From Nemertoderma westbladi (lineage: Eukaryota > Xenacoelomorpha > Nemertodermatida > Nemertodermatidae), in NCBI GenBank assembly GCA_032718475.1, contig JAUCBJ010000310.1:1-42469 (forward strand): a stretch of 42,469 nt of DNA. Direction: 5' to 3'. Position numbers and translations under genes: made by a program. A model generated the notes under the pieces. The model was not told the origin of the DNA. It was given only the letters and a program-made list of their open reading frames with translations, and searched no databases. The number at the start of each line of letters is the position of its first letter. Position 1 is the stretch's first letter. Shown here one piece after another: positions 10,401-25,400 of this stretch.

Positions 10401-13400
10401 CGCTTTGTATGACAGACTGCACTGCAAGGTTCTGGCCGCTTAGTGATTCTTGACGCATATAATTACAATTGTGTGGCTCCTAATATATTTATATGGTGAT
10501 GGCGATGGGCTGGCTTATCGCGTTTAAACTTTTTTACTTTCCTATTCAAAATTGGTACCGTTTGATAAATAAATAGCAAATAAATAGCAAGTGTTTAAAT
10601 ATATGTATGTTATATATTTGTCTTAAAGGTGACGGCTGTAGACTCAGATGACGGCATTAATGCTGTTATTCAATACGAACTTCTACCTGAATCGGAATAC
10701 GGGGATACGTTTAGTCTGGAGTCCGGAGAACTTATGCTGCACCAACAGTTGGACAGAGAGACGCGTTCCCAGTACTGGGTAGCCATTACCGCTACTGATA
10801 GTGGTGAGTTACCTTAAATATTGAAGACAAACTAACTGCGGATCTAAAATAAATACGAATATTAGTTTAATGTTATTTTTTGTTGGTTTTAGAATGTTTA
10901 TCATTTACTATTTTTAGGTGTGCCGCCGTTGAAGGGGACGGGATACGTTCGTGTTATTGTCATTGACATCGACGACAATCCACCTGAGTTTGATCAGACA
11001 GAGTATTCCGTTGTTGTCAGCGAAGGTCTTCCAGTTAACGCAGATGTCATCCTAATAAAAGCTACAGACAGAGATATCGGAGCCAATGCGGAGATAAGGT
11101 ACCCGTCATATTATTATGTTTTCAAGTAGTAAATTATATTTAAAAAATATTAAAATATTATAAATAACAAAAGTACTTTCTTAGGAGGTGAGGAAAGTGC
11201 GAAAATATATTTCGGGTGAGGAAAATTTATTTTGGGGTAAATTAAATAGAGATATCAGAATAAAGGCCTTTCTCGGCCGGTTATTGGCATAATATGTGTG
11301 ATAAAACAAGTGATAAAGTAAATAATTATTGATTATAAATTATAAATTAATCGTTTCATTCCCCGTTGTATTTTAGTTCTGTACTTTCAGAACTAACACT
11401 AACTGGTTTCAGTTTTACAGGCAGATATATCTTATAGAAATACATTTATTATTTACTTTCATTTCCTGGGAACTTGTAGGCCTACTGTATGCTAATAGCT
11501 ATAGCTACCTACCACACCTCTACTTGCCTTAAGAGTGAAGTCCATCAGCACCTTGTTATCGAGTCGACGAGAGAAACACAGCAATCGAGGTGGGGTCGTT
11601 AATGGAACAACCTAGGGAATACAGCCCATACAGAGCATAGAGCAGAGTCGGGTATTGGAGATAACGTGGAAGAATTGCGCGAACGTTCACAGAACCTCAA
11701 ATCATTTCTGAAACATAGTTGTAACATTTATTGTCTGTGGCGGTTTTGCCTTCATTTACCAACGGAGGTTTATTTATTCTCATTTTATCGTAACGTGGGT
11801 TTCTTTTAGATACGAATTGGTTGTCGGCGGCCCTCCAGACAACGCGTTTCGGATAGACCCCGCTTCCGGTCAGATATTCCTCGGGGCGTCTCTCGACCGG
11901 GAGTCACGTGATCTCTACACGATGACAGTGACCGCGTCCAGTCGTCACGGGTTACCGTCGGCACCCGTAGCCATAGCAACCGTTACAGTGCGCGTCACAG
12001 ACGAGAATGACTGTTCGCCAGTATTCGAAAGACAGCAGGTCGACGTTGAACTACCAATGGGGCTGTTACCAGGTTGGCATAGCAGCCACTGATTACGCAG
12101 TTTGTTTGTCAGGACATTGTAATTAGCAAAGAAGTGTATCATATACCTTGTATGCTTTGCCTACTACAGTATACTATATGCTTGAAAATTCTCTCTCATT
12201 GTTTAATTTATTTTATTGTTATTGTTTGTTTTACTAAGTTTTTGTCTCGAAAAAATTTTTAATTACATAAAATCACCTATTATATTCGTCTCATTAAATT
12301 TGGCGGCTTATAAATATATTATTGTTGTTTTTTCACGTCATTATGTAATTTATATTTATTTTGATGTTAATTTAATTTAATTATATCTCACAGGGAAGTA
12401 CGTAGCAGTTGTTACGGCAACTGATGACGACATTGGATACAACGGGATGGTCACCTACGAAATCGAATCGGGAAACGGGAACTATTATCTCGGCCTCGAC
12501 TCTGTAACGGGAGTTGTTACAGTCCAAAATCAAATTCCGAATACCAGTAATGCGCTCCTTCAACTCTTTGTTGTTGCTACCGATAAGGTGGGCAGCTAAA
12601 CTAACACACTAAAATAGTCATTTAGTCTTCAGATGCGTGTATCTCTACCGAATTACTATCTCTTCTCAATGCGAGATTATCAGTTTATGGAAAGGAGCAG
12701 GTTACTGCGGCACGTTATTCCAACTAAAACAATAAACGATAGTCAGTAGTACTGGTCACGGTATAGTTTTTTGAGTATTCGCTGGTATTTGTGTCGATTT
12801 TCCCCTGCAGAGGGATAAATCCTCCACACCCCCCCCCCCCCCCCCCCCCAACTTATCTGTAAAATTGAAGCAAATAACAACTGATTTCGAGACAAACTGA
12901 TGTGTAATAACCTACGATTAACTCTCGTGAATTGTTTTTGTTCGAATAACATGCCACTGTAACCTGTTCCTTTCCATTAATTGTACTTGATATTAATTCG
13001 TCGAGATGGGATTTGCGCTTTATTTTATGAAAATAAACTATTATATTTATAAATCTTAAAAATGCACAAGTTAACATTGAACAAAATGTCAGTCTAAGCA
13101 AAAATTAATGATTTTAGATTTTCTAACAACTGAAATTTATAATTCGAAGTTAATAAATTATTTCATAACTAATAATTAAACCTTTGTCTCCAGGGCGATA
13201 CGCCCAGAAGGTCTGCGCCAATCCGTCTCGATGTCCGAACTAGAGACATCGATGTACCGGTGTTCACTAACGGCAACCAGAACACAACCCTCAGCGAGAA
13301 TACACCGGTGGGTACTCCGGTTGCCGCGGTCACCGCCGTCTACAACGGCCAATCAGGGGGCATCGTTTACGGCATAGCAGCTGGTAACCGCGACAACGCC

Positions 13401-16400
13401 TTCAGGGTGGATCCCATTCAAGGCGTTGTTCGGGTTGCTGGGCAACTGGATTACGAATCCAATCCGGTACGAGGGCTGTGGATGACAGCGGATTACAACG
13501 GCCTCTCGGGATTCCATTACATCGAGGTTCGACTACTCGATATTAACGACAACTCCCCTGTATTCGCGGAAGATGTTTACTCCGTTGAGTTGAATGAATG
13601 TCACGGTACTTGTAACAACTTCGTCAGTGAGCTCGTTGTTAAGGTGAGTCACGCGATTGTTCATAGTTTACCTGTTTGTTTATATTAAAATGATATGCAA
13701 ATAATTTAAGGCGTGGGCGATCGGAAATAAATAGTCACGAAATTATTCGAATGTAATTCGTAATATTTCTGCTGAGTTTAACACCCTACTCTGCATAGGA
13801 AACTTTATATTAAAGTAGTAAGTAGGTTATATGTATAAATTGTTACGATTGATTAAATTGTTGTATTTTATTTATTAATTCATAAATTCATAATGTACTT
13901 AATTATTACTATTTTTATTATTATTGTTACTTTATTTCTTATTTATGTTTTCCCGTTTTTCTCTTTCTCTCAGGTAAGCGCTTCTGACATGGATTCCATG
14001 GATACGAGTTTAGTCTATTCCTTGGAACCGCCTTTCGACGAAAGTAAATTCCGTATAGACCCACAGGAGGGCGCTATAACCACGGTGTCTGGGTTGGACC
14101 GGGAGGCGACGCCGAGCTACACTCTGCGCGTCGTCGCGCGGGACTCCGCCCAACCCGCGCACTCATCCGTCGCCACGGTCCTCTTGAAAGTCGCGGATAT
14201 TAACGACAATCCTCCCAAGTTTACCCGCCTCTTCCTCGCCGAGGTACCGGAGAACGCCGCTGTGGGCTTCTTCGTCATCTCCATGACGACGACGGATCGC
14301 GATATCGGGAGCAACGCCAAACCCGAGTTCTCTATCGATCCGTCGACGAATCCCGGGGGGAACTTCGTCATCGATCGGGACACCGGGAACGTAACCGTCG
14401 CGAAGAAACTCGACAGGGAAGTCGTCGCCTCCTACCAACTCCAGGTGCAAGCCGACGATAAATCCTGGAACCCCCGCACTCACCTCACTATCAACGTCAT
14501 CGACGTTAATGACTGCGCTCCCGAGTTTACTGAGGATCATTACGAGGGAGAAGTTATCGAAAATCTTCCCGCAGGTGTTCAGATATTAACCATAAAAGCT
14601 GAAGATAAAGATTTAGGTAAAAGTGGAGAAGTTCGTTTTTCCTTGAAATCGATTTCCTCTTACTTTGCTATCGACTCAATAACTGGTGAAATATCCACTA
14701 AGTCGAGGTTGTCCTTCCGACCTCCGGATACGTACAGTCCGTCGGATAATAACCCCAACGTTCACAACATCCGAGTGTTGGCCACGGATAGCGGATCGCC
14801 CGGGTTATCCGCGGAAACTTCGGTGTCTATAACGGTGGTGGACAGCAACGACCACGCTCCGGTGTTCGTTGCTGGGCAACCAGTCTACCACGTGCCGGTA
14901 GACATCGCGGTCGGCGAGGCTGCCTTCACCCTGCTGGCCCAGGACCTTCTCGACTATGGAGACAACACCCGTATTGAGTATTTCGAGCTGCCGGGTGGGA
15001 ACGGTTCGCAGTTCTTCGAGTTCGCGGATCGCGACTCTGGGGTTGTCTCTCTGAGCGCCCCGATCTCCGGCCTCAACGGCGTCTGGCTGGGTGTCTGGGT
15101 CCAGGCCCAGGATTTAGGACGACCACCACAGAAGGCGGAACTCCTCGTTAACGTTGTTGTTATCGGAGAGAATGCTAATTCCCCCCGGTTCAACCAACCC
15201 TTGGGTTATTCCAAACGAGTATCCGAAGGCATTGCGGTTGGGAGTCTCATAAAAACGGTGGAGGCTTTCGATGATGATTCCGACATCAATGGAGTTGTTG
15301 TTTATTCTATTTCCGAGGGGAACGTTGGAGATTCTTTTGCTATCGGTGAGAATTCCGGAGAAATTATAGTTAATAAAGAGTTGGACTATGAGATGTTGCG
15401 GTCCTATAATCTGGCGATTACTGCGTGCGATGGTGGATTAAACCGCCGTTGTTCATCCGTTCCTTTCGTTATCGAGTTAACCGATGTGAACGACTCGCCG
15501 CCGGTGTTCCCCGCTGTTGTCATGGTGACGGAGATTTCGGAGAACCTCCCGCCCGGGACCCTGGTGACCACACTGAACGCAACCGACGCGGATTCGGCGC
15601 CTTTCGGTAACACGATCTACTCGGTGTTGGGTGGCGACGGGTCCGATGTGTTCAGAGTGGACCAACACACAGGTCGCGTGTCCACCAAGGTGTCTTTCGA
15701 CTGCGAGACTAAGAATCGATTCGTTCTGCAACTCTCGGCTACGGATGGAGGAAGCAGCTCGTTGTCGTCCATCGGGAAACTCGTTATAAACATTATCGAT
15801 GTCAACGAGTTTGCTCCAGCGTTTGTCGAATCCGACATGAACTTTGTGGTGAGTGAAGCGGCGCCGGTAGGTCGGTTTATCGGCACCGCGGCGGCAACTG
15901 ACCGCGACGAGGGAGCCGCCCGGGTCATCGAGTACACTCTGGACGGATTCAGTCGGGGTCGCGGCGTAGCGGTCCATCCGTCGAGCGGACAGTTGCGCGT
16001 CGACGGGCCGCTCGACCGGGAACTCGCGCCGCGGTTCGTACTCCTCGTGATCGCGAAGAACCGGGACGGGCTGACCGGGGATCCAATGTTCGACACGGCC
16101 CGGGTTCACATCACCATATCCGACGCCAACGACCCTCCAATCTTCGAGTACTCGATGTACCGGGCTACAGTCAGCGAAGATGTTCCCTCCAACTCGTTCG
16201 TCGTCGCGGTTTCCGCTACAGACCGCGACAATAACCCGGAGTACAATCAGTTCCACTACCAAATCCTAGAAGGAGACGAAAGTAATAAATTTGAAATCGA
16301 AACGAATTCCGGTCGCATTCAAACTGCGGGTTCTTTAGATCGAGAAACCGTGTCTGTATATAATATTACTGTCGGTGCTATCGATTCTATCAACACGGAT

Positions 16401-19400
16401 TTGTTTACAACTACCATGGTAACGGTTGCCGTAGACGACGTGGACGACAACCCACCGAGTATCCCGGAGTCGGAACGACACGGTTCGATTTCCGAGAACC
16501 GACCCGTTGATTCCTCGGTGATGCAGCTGCAGCCGGTGGATGACGACAGCGCGGCCCATCGCGGTCCTTATATCTTCCGGATCCTCCAAGGAGGTGTAAA
16601 CTTCCGAGTAAACTCCACCTCAGGACTCATACGATCTCGCGTTGTCTTCGATAGAGAGGTTAAACAGTCCTACCTTGTTCGCATGGAGATCACCAGTGTC
16701 GGGAAACCTTCACAGCAGTGGGTCGGAGATATAACCATCGATATTGACGACGTCAATGACTCCCCGTGCGTCAGCCGACCTCTGTCCGTAACAGTTTCTA
16801 CAATAGGTTCCCGTTTTGTCGCTTCCATAATAGGAGATGTTCACCCCCATGATGAAGACGTCAACAACAACTTCCAGTGCGAAGCCATCAACCGCCCCAA
16901 CCAACCCGCCTTCACCGTCGTCAATGGTTGCCATCTGCGGAGTCCCACCGTAACCCTAGGATTTGGTGACGTCACATATGACGTTGTCATTCGAGGTAAT
17001 GATGGAATATACCCCGACGTTGAATCCATGGTTACTGTGACTTACGTTTCCTTGTCGTCAGATGTTCTAAACCATTTCGCAATTATTGCTGTTGATGGCG
17101 ACTCTATTAATAGTTTCATGGCGACATATTTGACGCCTTTAAAAAATGTGGCCAATTCAGTTTTCGGTTCCGGCGGTACCTTCAGAATTCTTAATATTTA
17201 CGAAGAATTTAACAAGTTATTGTTGGTTGTTACCGTTGAGACTAGTATTGGCCGGTATATGAATAAGGACGATTTGCGGAACACATTGAATCAAAGACGC
17301 GTTGACTTCGCATCAGCTATTGGATCTCAGATATCTACGGTGGATTACGATCCTTGTTCCATTTCCCCATGCCAACACGATGCTGTTTGTACATCAACTC
17401 TGTTTCCCGGCGACACTTACAATATTCTAGAATCCCCCTCGGTTCTACTAACTCTCTGGAATGTTGCTCGACATTTCTCCTGCGCCTGCGATGGGACGGG
17501 GTTTACCGGCCGTTTCTGCGACATTCCGAATGACCCCTGCGCTAATTGGATGTGCTTCCATGACGGTGTCTGTCGAGCTAAGGACTCCGCCGAAGGTGGT
17601 CCGATGTTCGCATTGTGCGAATGTCGCAATGGCTGGTCCGGGGACCATTGTACCACGAGAGAGGACCACTGCTCCGGTCAGGTATGCAGCAATCGGGGTA
17701 GCTGTTTGTCTAATCTCAATGGATTTCTGTGTCTGTGTGATCCAGGTGAGTACAGGTTACATTACGTTTTGTTACTATGTTACATTACATTACCTTAAGT
17801 TATGTTAAGTTACGTAACGTTACATTATGTAAAAACAATAAATACACCAAACAATAACAATGTATATACAGTAGTTATTGTCAAACATAACAAGGATTAC
17901 CTCTAAAGCTTTGCAGCTTATTTCCAAGGGGGTCCTTTATGTTACTTGGTTACAAAAACAATATTATACATTAGACAATCACAATTACTACGCTAACCTA
18001 AAACACGTCACCTTAACATTATGTTGTGTTGCATTAAATTACCTTAAGAACTGTACTTTATGTTACGTTACGGTACGTTACATTACGTTATGTTAAGTTA
18101 CATTACGTTATGTTAAGTTACATTACGTTATGCTAAGTTACATTACGTTATGCTAAGTTACATTACGTTACGTTATGTTAAGTTACATTACGTTATGTTA
18201 AGTTACATTACGTTATGTTAAGTTACATTACGTTATGTTAAGTTACATTACATTACGTTATGTTAAGTTACATTACATTACGTTATGTTAAGTTACATTA
18301 CATTACGTTACGTTATGTTATGTTACATTACCATACGTTACGTTAAGATTCGTTACGTCACGTTACATTATGTCACGTTATTATTATAACATTTATTTGT
18401 TGTTATAGGTTACCATGGCAGCCTGTGCGAGTTGGTTATACAGCCTTGTTCTCCAAACCCGTGTCTAAATGAAGGGATTTGTGACGAAGCCGGCTCAAAG
18501 TACGATTGTGTTTGTCAATTCGGATACTACGGCAACCATTGTCAATATTCGTCGTTAGGGTTCCACGAGATGAGTTACTTGGAGTTGCCGGCTTTGGGCA
18601 GGGCAAACAATGCGATTAGGTTGGTATTATTGGTCGTTTGAGATACGACCCATTGTACAGGTCAGGTACAATATCAGTTAGTAACCTCCCATTGCAAAAG
18701 ACTAGCGTCACCCTGCAGGCATGTCGGGTGAGTCTTACCGGTCACTTATAGTGTTTAAACGGGATCAGACTTTTCGGGATCGGGATCGGGACCGGGATTA
18801 GCAGTCTCGGGATCCCGTTTTTCGGGATCGGGATTGCAATTTTGGAATATGGATTAAATACTTTAAAGTTAATAGTATATGTGGCGGGTTTTGGGTAACA
18901 GTAACTTTATCTTAAACTTCTGAAATAATAGTAAGATAAAGTAATAATAGTAAGATAAAGTTATATTAAATTCGATATAATGAAAACATTTTCGTTCTGC
19001 TGGAACTATTTTTCAGATATTCAGCAAATTTACTTAACTATAAATATATTTCGGGATCCCGTTCCAAAAAAAGTGGGAATCGGGACAGGGATTGCAGTTT
19101 TCGCTGGGATCCCGGTTTTTCGGGATCGGGATCGGGGTCCCCGTCACGTGGTAACTTGATAAATAAGTAGGTTGCGTTTCTATCTTAATAATAGTTTATG
19201 TTGAACTCGGTTTGTGTTTGATGGTTTCTGATTGTAACAGGTAATTTGTTAATACATACTTTATCGGTATTGGAGTCATATATTAGTCTATTCGTGAATA
19301 AAATTGAAATTTTAAATACAATTAGATTAAATTATTTGATAAGTTTATACTTTCTGTATTAAACTTATATTGATATTGATCAATATGATTAATAATAATA

Positions 19401-22400
19401 ATAATAATAAATACATAATTATCCTGTAATGTTAATTAATTAAGGAAATTTTAATAATGTTTAACATCTAATGAATAATTAATTCAAATAAATTTAAATT
19501 AATGTATTTAATTTTATCATTTCTTATTTATCAAGTAATTATTTATTTAACTTCCCGTTTCTAGAGTGGAATTTGCTACGCGTTCTTCTGACGGTCTAGT
19601 ATTCTACAACCACGACGACCGCACGGGTCCACTCTCAGCGTTCGTTGCCTTGGAGATAATTAATTCTCGTCTCCATTTATCGGCCAATTTGGGATCTGGA
19701 ATTGAAACTATTTCCTTGGAAACGGAGGTACGCAAGACAAGACAACTCTGCCCTTTATAACTATTTGTAACATTTTTAATTAAATAAACTAATAATGAAT
19801 ACAGAATACGTCAAATATCAGCCGCACTACTAGGATGCATTGTCGGTCGTTGTCTGGGCAACGCAACACCTTCATAGTCTGCGATCAGCCAAGAATTATC
19901 GAGATCGTGTCTTTTTGGAGACGTTTGAGGAATGGAATTGCTCAAGTGCTGACCACCACGTTCCACCTCGCCTACCAGTTGCCATAGAATAAAGTCATGT
20001 AGATGCTGATCAGTTCGGCGATGGGAATGGCGTTAAGACTCATCCGTCGTTCCTGCAGGGTGATGCTAGGTTTTATGTGGGATAAGAATTTACTACACAT
20101 ATTGTACATGTATTGTACATGCGTTGCTTGAGAAAGCATTGCATCTTAAACCATTAACACTTGCCTAGCATCATAGTGTTGTGTATGTACAGTACAATCT
20201 ATGCGCATGCGATATACAATAGCGTCATAAAGCAGCACAGACTCTACTGCCGCCCGGAATAAATTGTAAGGTTGATTCGAAGTAATTTTCCATGTATCCT
20301 TTACTAATTTATTGAATGCAGACCATGGACCTTCCATGCTACATGTTATAACTGCTGAGTAATATTTGTAATTTATTATTGGTGTTATGGGCGAATGAGT
20401 GGTTTCATATTATTATAACTTATTGTTGGGCACAACTTTTGCAAAGTCGGCATTGACGTCCAGGTGGGTAATATTTGAGCACCCATCCAATGTTTCTGAT
20501 TTTTAACACAGAGTCGAACTCCCTAAAGTGTATATTATAGTAGGATATTTACCATTAATGTAATTTACTAATATTCCATTTATTTATAGTTATGGTTAGG
20601 TAAATTATGGTTAATTTTGCTTAACGTCCACCCGGTACTATTATCTACAATATTTGTTTAAACTGGTTTACCTTCTTCTATCTACAGTACGCCACCTGCA
20701 TGCATTTGCACCAGTGAAAAATATTATTGGTGTGGTTATCTAAAATTACCGAATTATTATTGGTGACGTCATCTAAAATTACCGATATATTACGTCACAG
20801 GTTTCTGAAGGCGGATGGCATTCCGTGGAAGTTATCCAATCTGACGGAATCTGGACGATCGTTGCTGATTCCTGCAATCAACCGCACACCAGTCGGAAGT
20901 GTTCCGCTCACTTGGGATCTAAATTCAGGTACACAAATAGTAAATATAGAACCTACACCGTGACGTCATTAATCCGTCACCAACCGTACAGCATTTTTAC
21001 ACTCACAAAATATTGTATACTTGGGTCCTTGTATCACAAAAATAGTGAAGAAATGTGTAGTTTCGTCATTGAAATAAAGTTAATAGTATAATAATGTAAT
21101 AATATTGAGCAAACAGGTTTACTATCTTTCATATAATTTTACCAATTCAAATAGAAAACAAAGCGGCATGAAACTACCGCTTTCGTTCACTAATGTTACT
21201 TTCTATCGCTAAATTATTTGCAGAAAGTGCGAAATGTTAGCTTAGTCGTCAGAGCGCAGGAGCTGGCCATTAGTTACTGGGTTCGAGACGCAGTCGCCGC
21301 AGTAGCATTTTTTGTATAGTAAATTTTCTTAAAATCTGACCCATTTATTAGGCTTAGAATCACATAATATTGTATTTTTGCTGTGTAAGATCGGCTGAAT
21401 AACGCATTTCATACTTCAGAGTTCAGACCTTGATGTAATAGCTTATATTGCATCGGTTAAATACAATTTAGATATTTGGTAATTATTTATTACATAATAA
21501 AGAATAATTCGTAAAAATATTATATTATAATGGCAATTATAACTTTAATTTTTGTTAATCTTATTAATTTTATAACTTGTAATTTCGTCCAGGTAGACCT
21601 ACTACAACGTCAGCTGCTACACTGCTATACCTAAAATGTAAATGCAATTTGAAATTCAGAATTCTGCCATCGTGTATTGAGTATTTCTTTCGATCGCATT
21701 TTAAGAACCTGCAAACTCGTGCAGAAATAAATACACTCGGACAGAATAATTGTTTTAGTCACAAAATGTGATGTTATTGAAGAACATTACCTATATCAAA
21801 CTCTTTTGGTGTTTATTTTTTATTAATAATTTTTACTATTTTTCTCTTGTAGTCATTTCAACATGCGAGGGGTTTACCTCAGTGTGGGTGGATTGCGGTC
21901 ATTGAGTTCGTTGGTGTCCAGACCTGGTCACGTGACCAATTACCAGTTCATTGGCTGCTTGAGGAAACTCGATATCAACGGTCAATCCATTACATTGGAT
22001 ATGGTGTTAAGGTAAATAAAATAAATAGTGCTAATTAGCAGTAGTGTGGTGCTAGCTAGTACATGGCTGTCATTGTGATAAAACATAACAAGGGTGAATC
22101 TAGTGTTAAATAAAGGGTGCAACGCTATAAAGTGAGCTGTTACTTATAAAACTATGTTCGGAATTTTCACCAGTTACTGTACATCAAATCGACTTTTTGC
22201 TGTTCTATTATTTTTTTAATCCGGCATTTGTATTTGTGGCGACTATCTTAACAACCCAAAAGGTTTATTTTGTAAATATTTACACTTGTTACTTTTTATG
22301 TGATTAGATTTTATAATACTCATTTGTGCAGCTGCTGTTATATTTTTTGTTCAGGAGTGAAGGTGTAATTCCATCCTGCAATCCGATTGGTCAGGGCTGT

Positions 22401-25400
22401 TCGATGAATCATTGTGGTGTTGGTACCTGTCGGGATGATTGGACACACCTATCGTGTCAGTGTCCAGTTGGAAAGTCCGGGGATACATGCGGAAAGTGTA
22501 AGTCTATGCATTATACGTATTATTTACAAGGTGATGGAGGCCTAACAGTCAAAAACTTATACATCATGACCCGCAATATAGTGTCATTTTCTGATGACAC
22601 GGACCCCCCCCCCCCCCCCCCCCCCCAGTTTTTTTATAAATCTTTATCATATTGCTTGAAATTAGAAACACAACTAGTTCAACTCACCGTGGTTGTTACC
22701 ATGAAGCCGGAATTTTCTATTTCGCCTTAAAAATTTTTTTATAAACGTTTTAAAAAAGTGTCTTTTGCGAAATTGCACATCTCCTATCATCCCCATTCTT
22801 CACATTAACTTCGCTTTATAGATATCATTAAAAAGCTTGCGTTCCAAGGATTCCAAATATGTAACAATGTTTGCATTTCGTTGAGAAACAGCTGAGAAAT
22901 AGGCGTTCAAAGATTGCAAGAATTAAAAGATTGCAAGAATTATTGTTCGCTGCAGGCCATTTATTCTATTTAATAAATACACAATATTCTAGAACAATTT
23001 GTTTATGTATTATTAGCTAGGCAATATAGATATTGTTTAGGCATACCGCTGTTGTCCACCAACTCATAAAATAAATAACACGTTCTAGAATTTTGTGTAT
23101 TTATTAAATAGAATAAATGGCCTGTAGCGAACAATAATTCTTGCAATCTTTGAACGCCTATTTCTCAGCTGTTTCTCAACGAAATTCAAACATTGTTACA
23201 TATTTGGAATCCTTGGAACGCAAGCTTTTTAATGATATCTATAAAGCGAAGTTAATGTGAAGAATGGCGATGATTGGAGATGTGCAATTTCGCAAAAGAC
23301 ACTTTTTTAAAACGCTTATAAAAAATTTTTTAAGGCGAAATAGAAAATTCCGGCTTCATGGGGTCATCGACGGTGAGTGGAACTAGTTGTGTTTCTAATT
23401 CCAAGCAATATGATAAAGATTTGTAGAAAAATCTGGGGGGGGGGGGGTCCGTGTCATCAGAAAATGACACTATATTACGGGTCATGGTGTATATAAAAAA
23501 TATGCAGTCGAAATCTATTTCTACTAAATATTCAAATTCAGAGAGATTAGGAGGGGGGGGGTAACTACCGAATTTAATGGAGATTTCAAATCTTCAGCCC
23601 GCTTTCTCATATATTTTCTCAAACTCGAGTTATTAGCCAAAACGTAAGAGCTAGTCGGACTTTCGACAATCCTTCGAGCAGCACGATATTTTACAATTGA
23701 ATAAGGCTCTCACGGTACAGATAAATAAAATTGCTTAAAAGTTGGTTTATTAGGTATATTTTTTAGCAAGGATGAGCAAGAAGGTTTAATTGTTCCTTAA
23801 ACTTTAAACACGGTATATCTCAGATGACATTTTTCATGAAAAAGTATATTTCTCAGTTTCTAATTTTAACTTAAATAAGTTGAAATTTAATACACTTGTT
23901 CAGAATGCCTTTATCCACAATTCTTCTGAACGATTTGGCAGAAAATGCTCTGAGGTCGTTTAGATCAAAAAGGCCAAAAAATAACCCATTTTGGGCCCCT
24001 TTTGTTCTAAAATCGCCTCGGTCGGTCCATTTTCAAGGAAAAACGTTCAAAAGAATTGGATGCAGGGTTTTTCTGAACTTATATTCGAAATTTCGAGAAA
24101 TTTGAACTAATATTAACGGAGAAATAGCCCTTTGGCGCGAACAGGCACTTTTGGCTATTACAGACCGATTTTGTCTAATTAAAAAAAAATTGGCTCATAA
24201 CCTTTAAGAATCAAGTCCCCTCCCTACAGACTCTACCGAGTATACTACCGGAGTGAATGCTGCTCTTCGAGCTTCGCACGATTCTCTATGCTTTGCGGCT
24301 TTCTCATTCTCATCCTCTGCAAGCAGAACCCTAGTCCCTAGTAGGCGGGCTACAGTAACTCCGGACGTCGAGGTACATCATCTTAAAATCGAACAACGCC
24401 TCGGTTTGTGGTCGCCGAACCCCCTGGGTACTCGTAGATCAGCCCGTAATCCTGGGTCATCATTCTCGTCAACAGTTTGCCCAATAATTTGCTCTTTCTG
24501 AACATCAGGGTATAGACTAATGCGGCAAAGTCTCCATGTGCACCCCTGATCTTGTTGTGGAATCGAATGACAAGCCACCTGTTCTACAGTTTAGTGACTG
24601 ATCCAAAGTTTACTGTTCCCGCATCCATCGCACTTCTCTGTCAACCGTATTGGTAGTGCATACCTAAGTGCTATGCTATCATGGAACTCCTCAGCTGAGA
24701 GGTCAAACTGATTGCCCTCAATGAGCATTACAGTTAGACAGACAGCCGCCTCTCAACTGTGCCTTCAACTGCCCCTGCCTTAACAGGATTGCTTTACTTT
24801 CACTTTACGTTACTTTTACTTTCTTTTTCGTTACGTCGACTAATTCATCATACCAGGTCTTTGAGGCGGTTCTTTTGAGCCCAGCAGTGTCTTTTTGACT
24901 GGGCGACCTTTAATTTAATCAATATTCAATTCTAGAATTAGTTGCCCATTGGTTAAATTATAATAAAGGTGGTTGATTTGCTGTATATACCTGTAAAAAA
25001 TTAAAGGCGTATTTTATCTGTTGACGGGTTCTTTTCATCCCTTATTCACTATATCCTGAAATATACTGTAGTGACATAATTCAGTGACACGCCCCTATCC
25101 CTTGTATTTCAACACATACACCATGTCCTGGAATATGATAATCGTAATTCAGTGACACGCCCACATTTTCTACAAATCGTAAAGAGATTGCTTGAAATTA
25201 GAAACAAAGATAATTTCACCACCCGACCACAGCTTGGGTGAGCCAGAATTTTTAATTTTGGTTTCAATCTTTAGCTACAAGCATTAAAAAAAAGTGTCTC
25301 CGACGATATTGCACCAGTTACACCACCACAGTTATTCTTCAACCGTGATATGATTTGTTGGTACAGTTAGAAAGATGGCCATGCAATGATTCCAATCTGA

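Noticed and set aside
13893-13973. ATG and hydrophobic stretch in front of the large cadherin exon
   Set aside because: It could pass for a signal peptide, but it is T-rich intron ending in ctctcag, and exon 9 joins at 13974 in phase in mid-repeat.
15477-16262. 261-codon minus-strand frame
   Set aside because: It is a shadow of the large cadherin exon, whose plus-strand frame has clear repeat motifs.
24253-24578. Overlapping frames on both strands at 24250-24580
   Set aside because: No recognisable domain, no splice support, and they sit in an intron rich in repeats.
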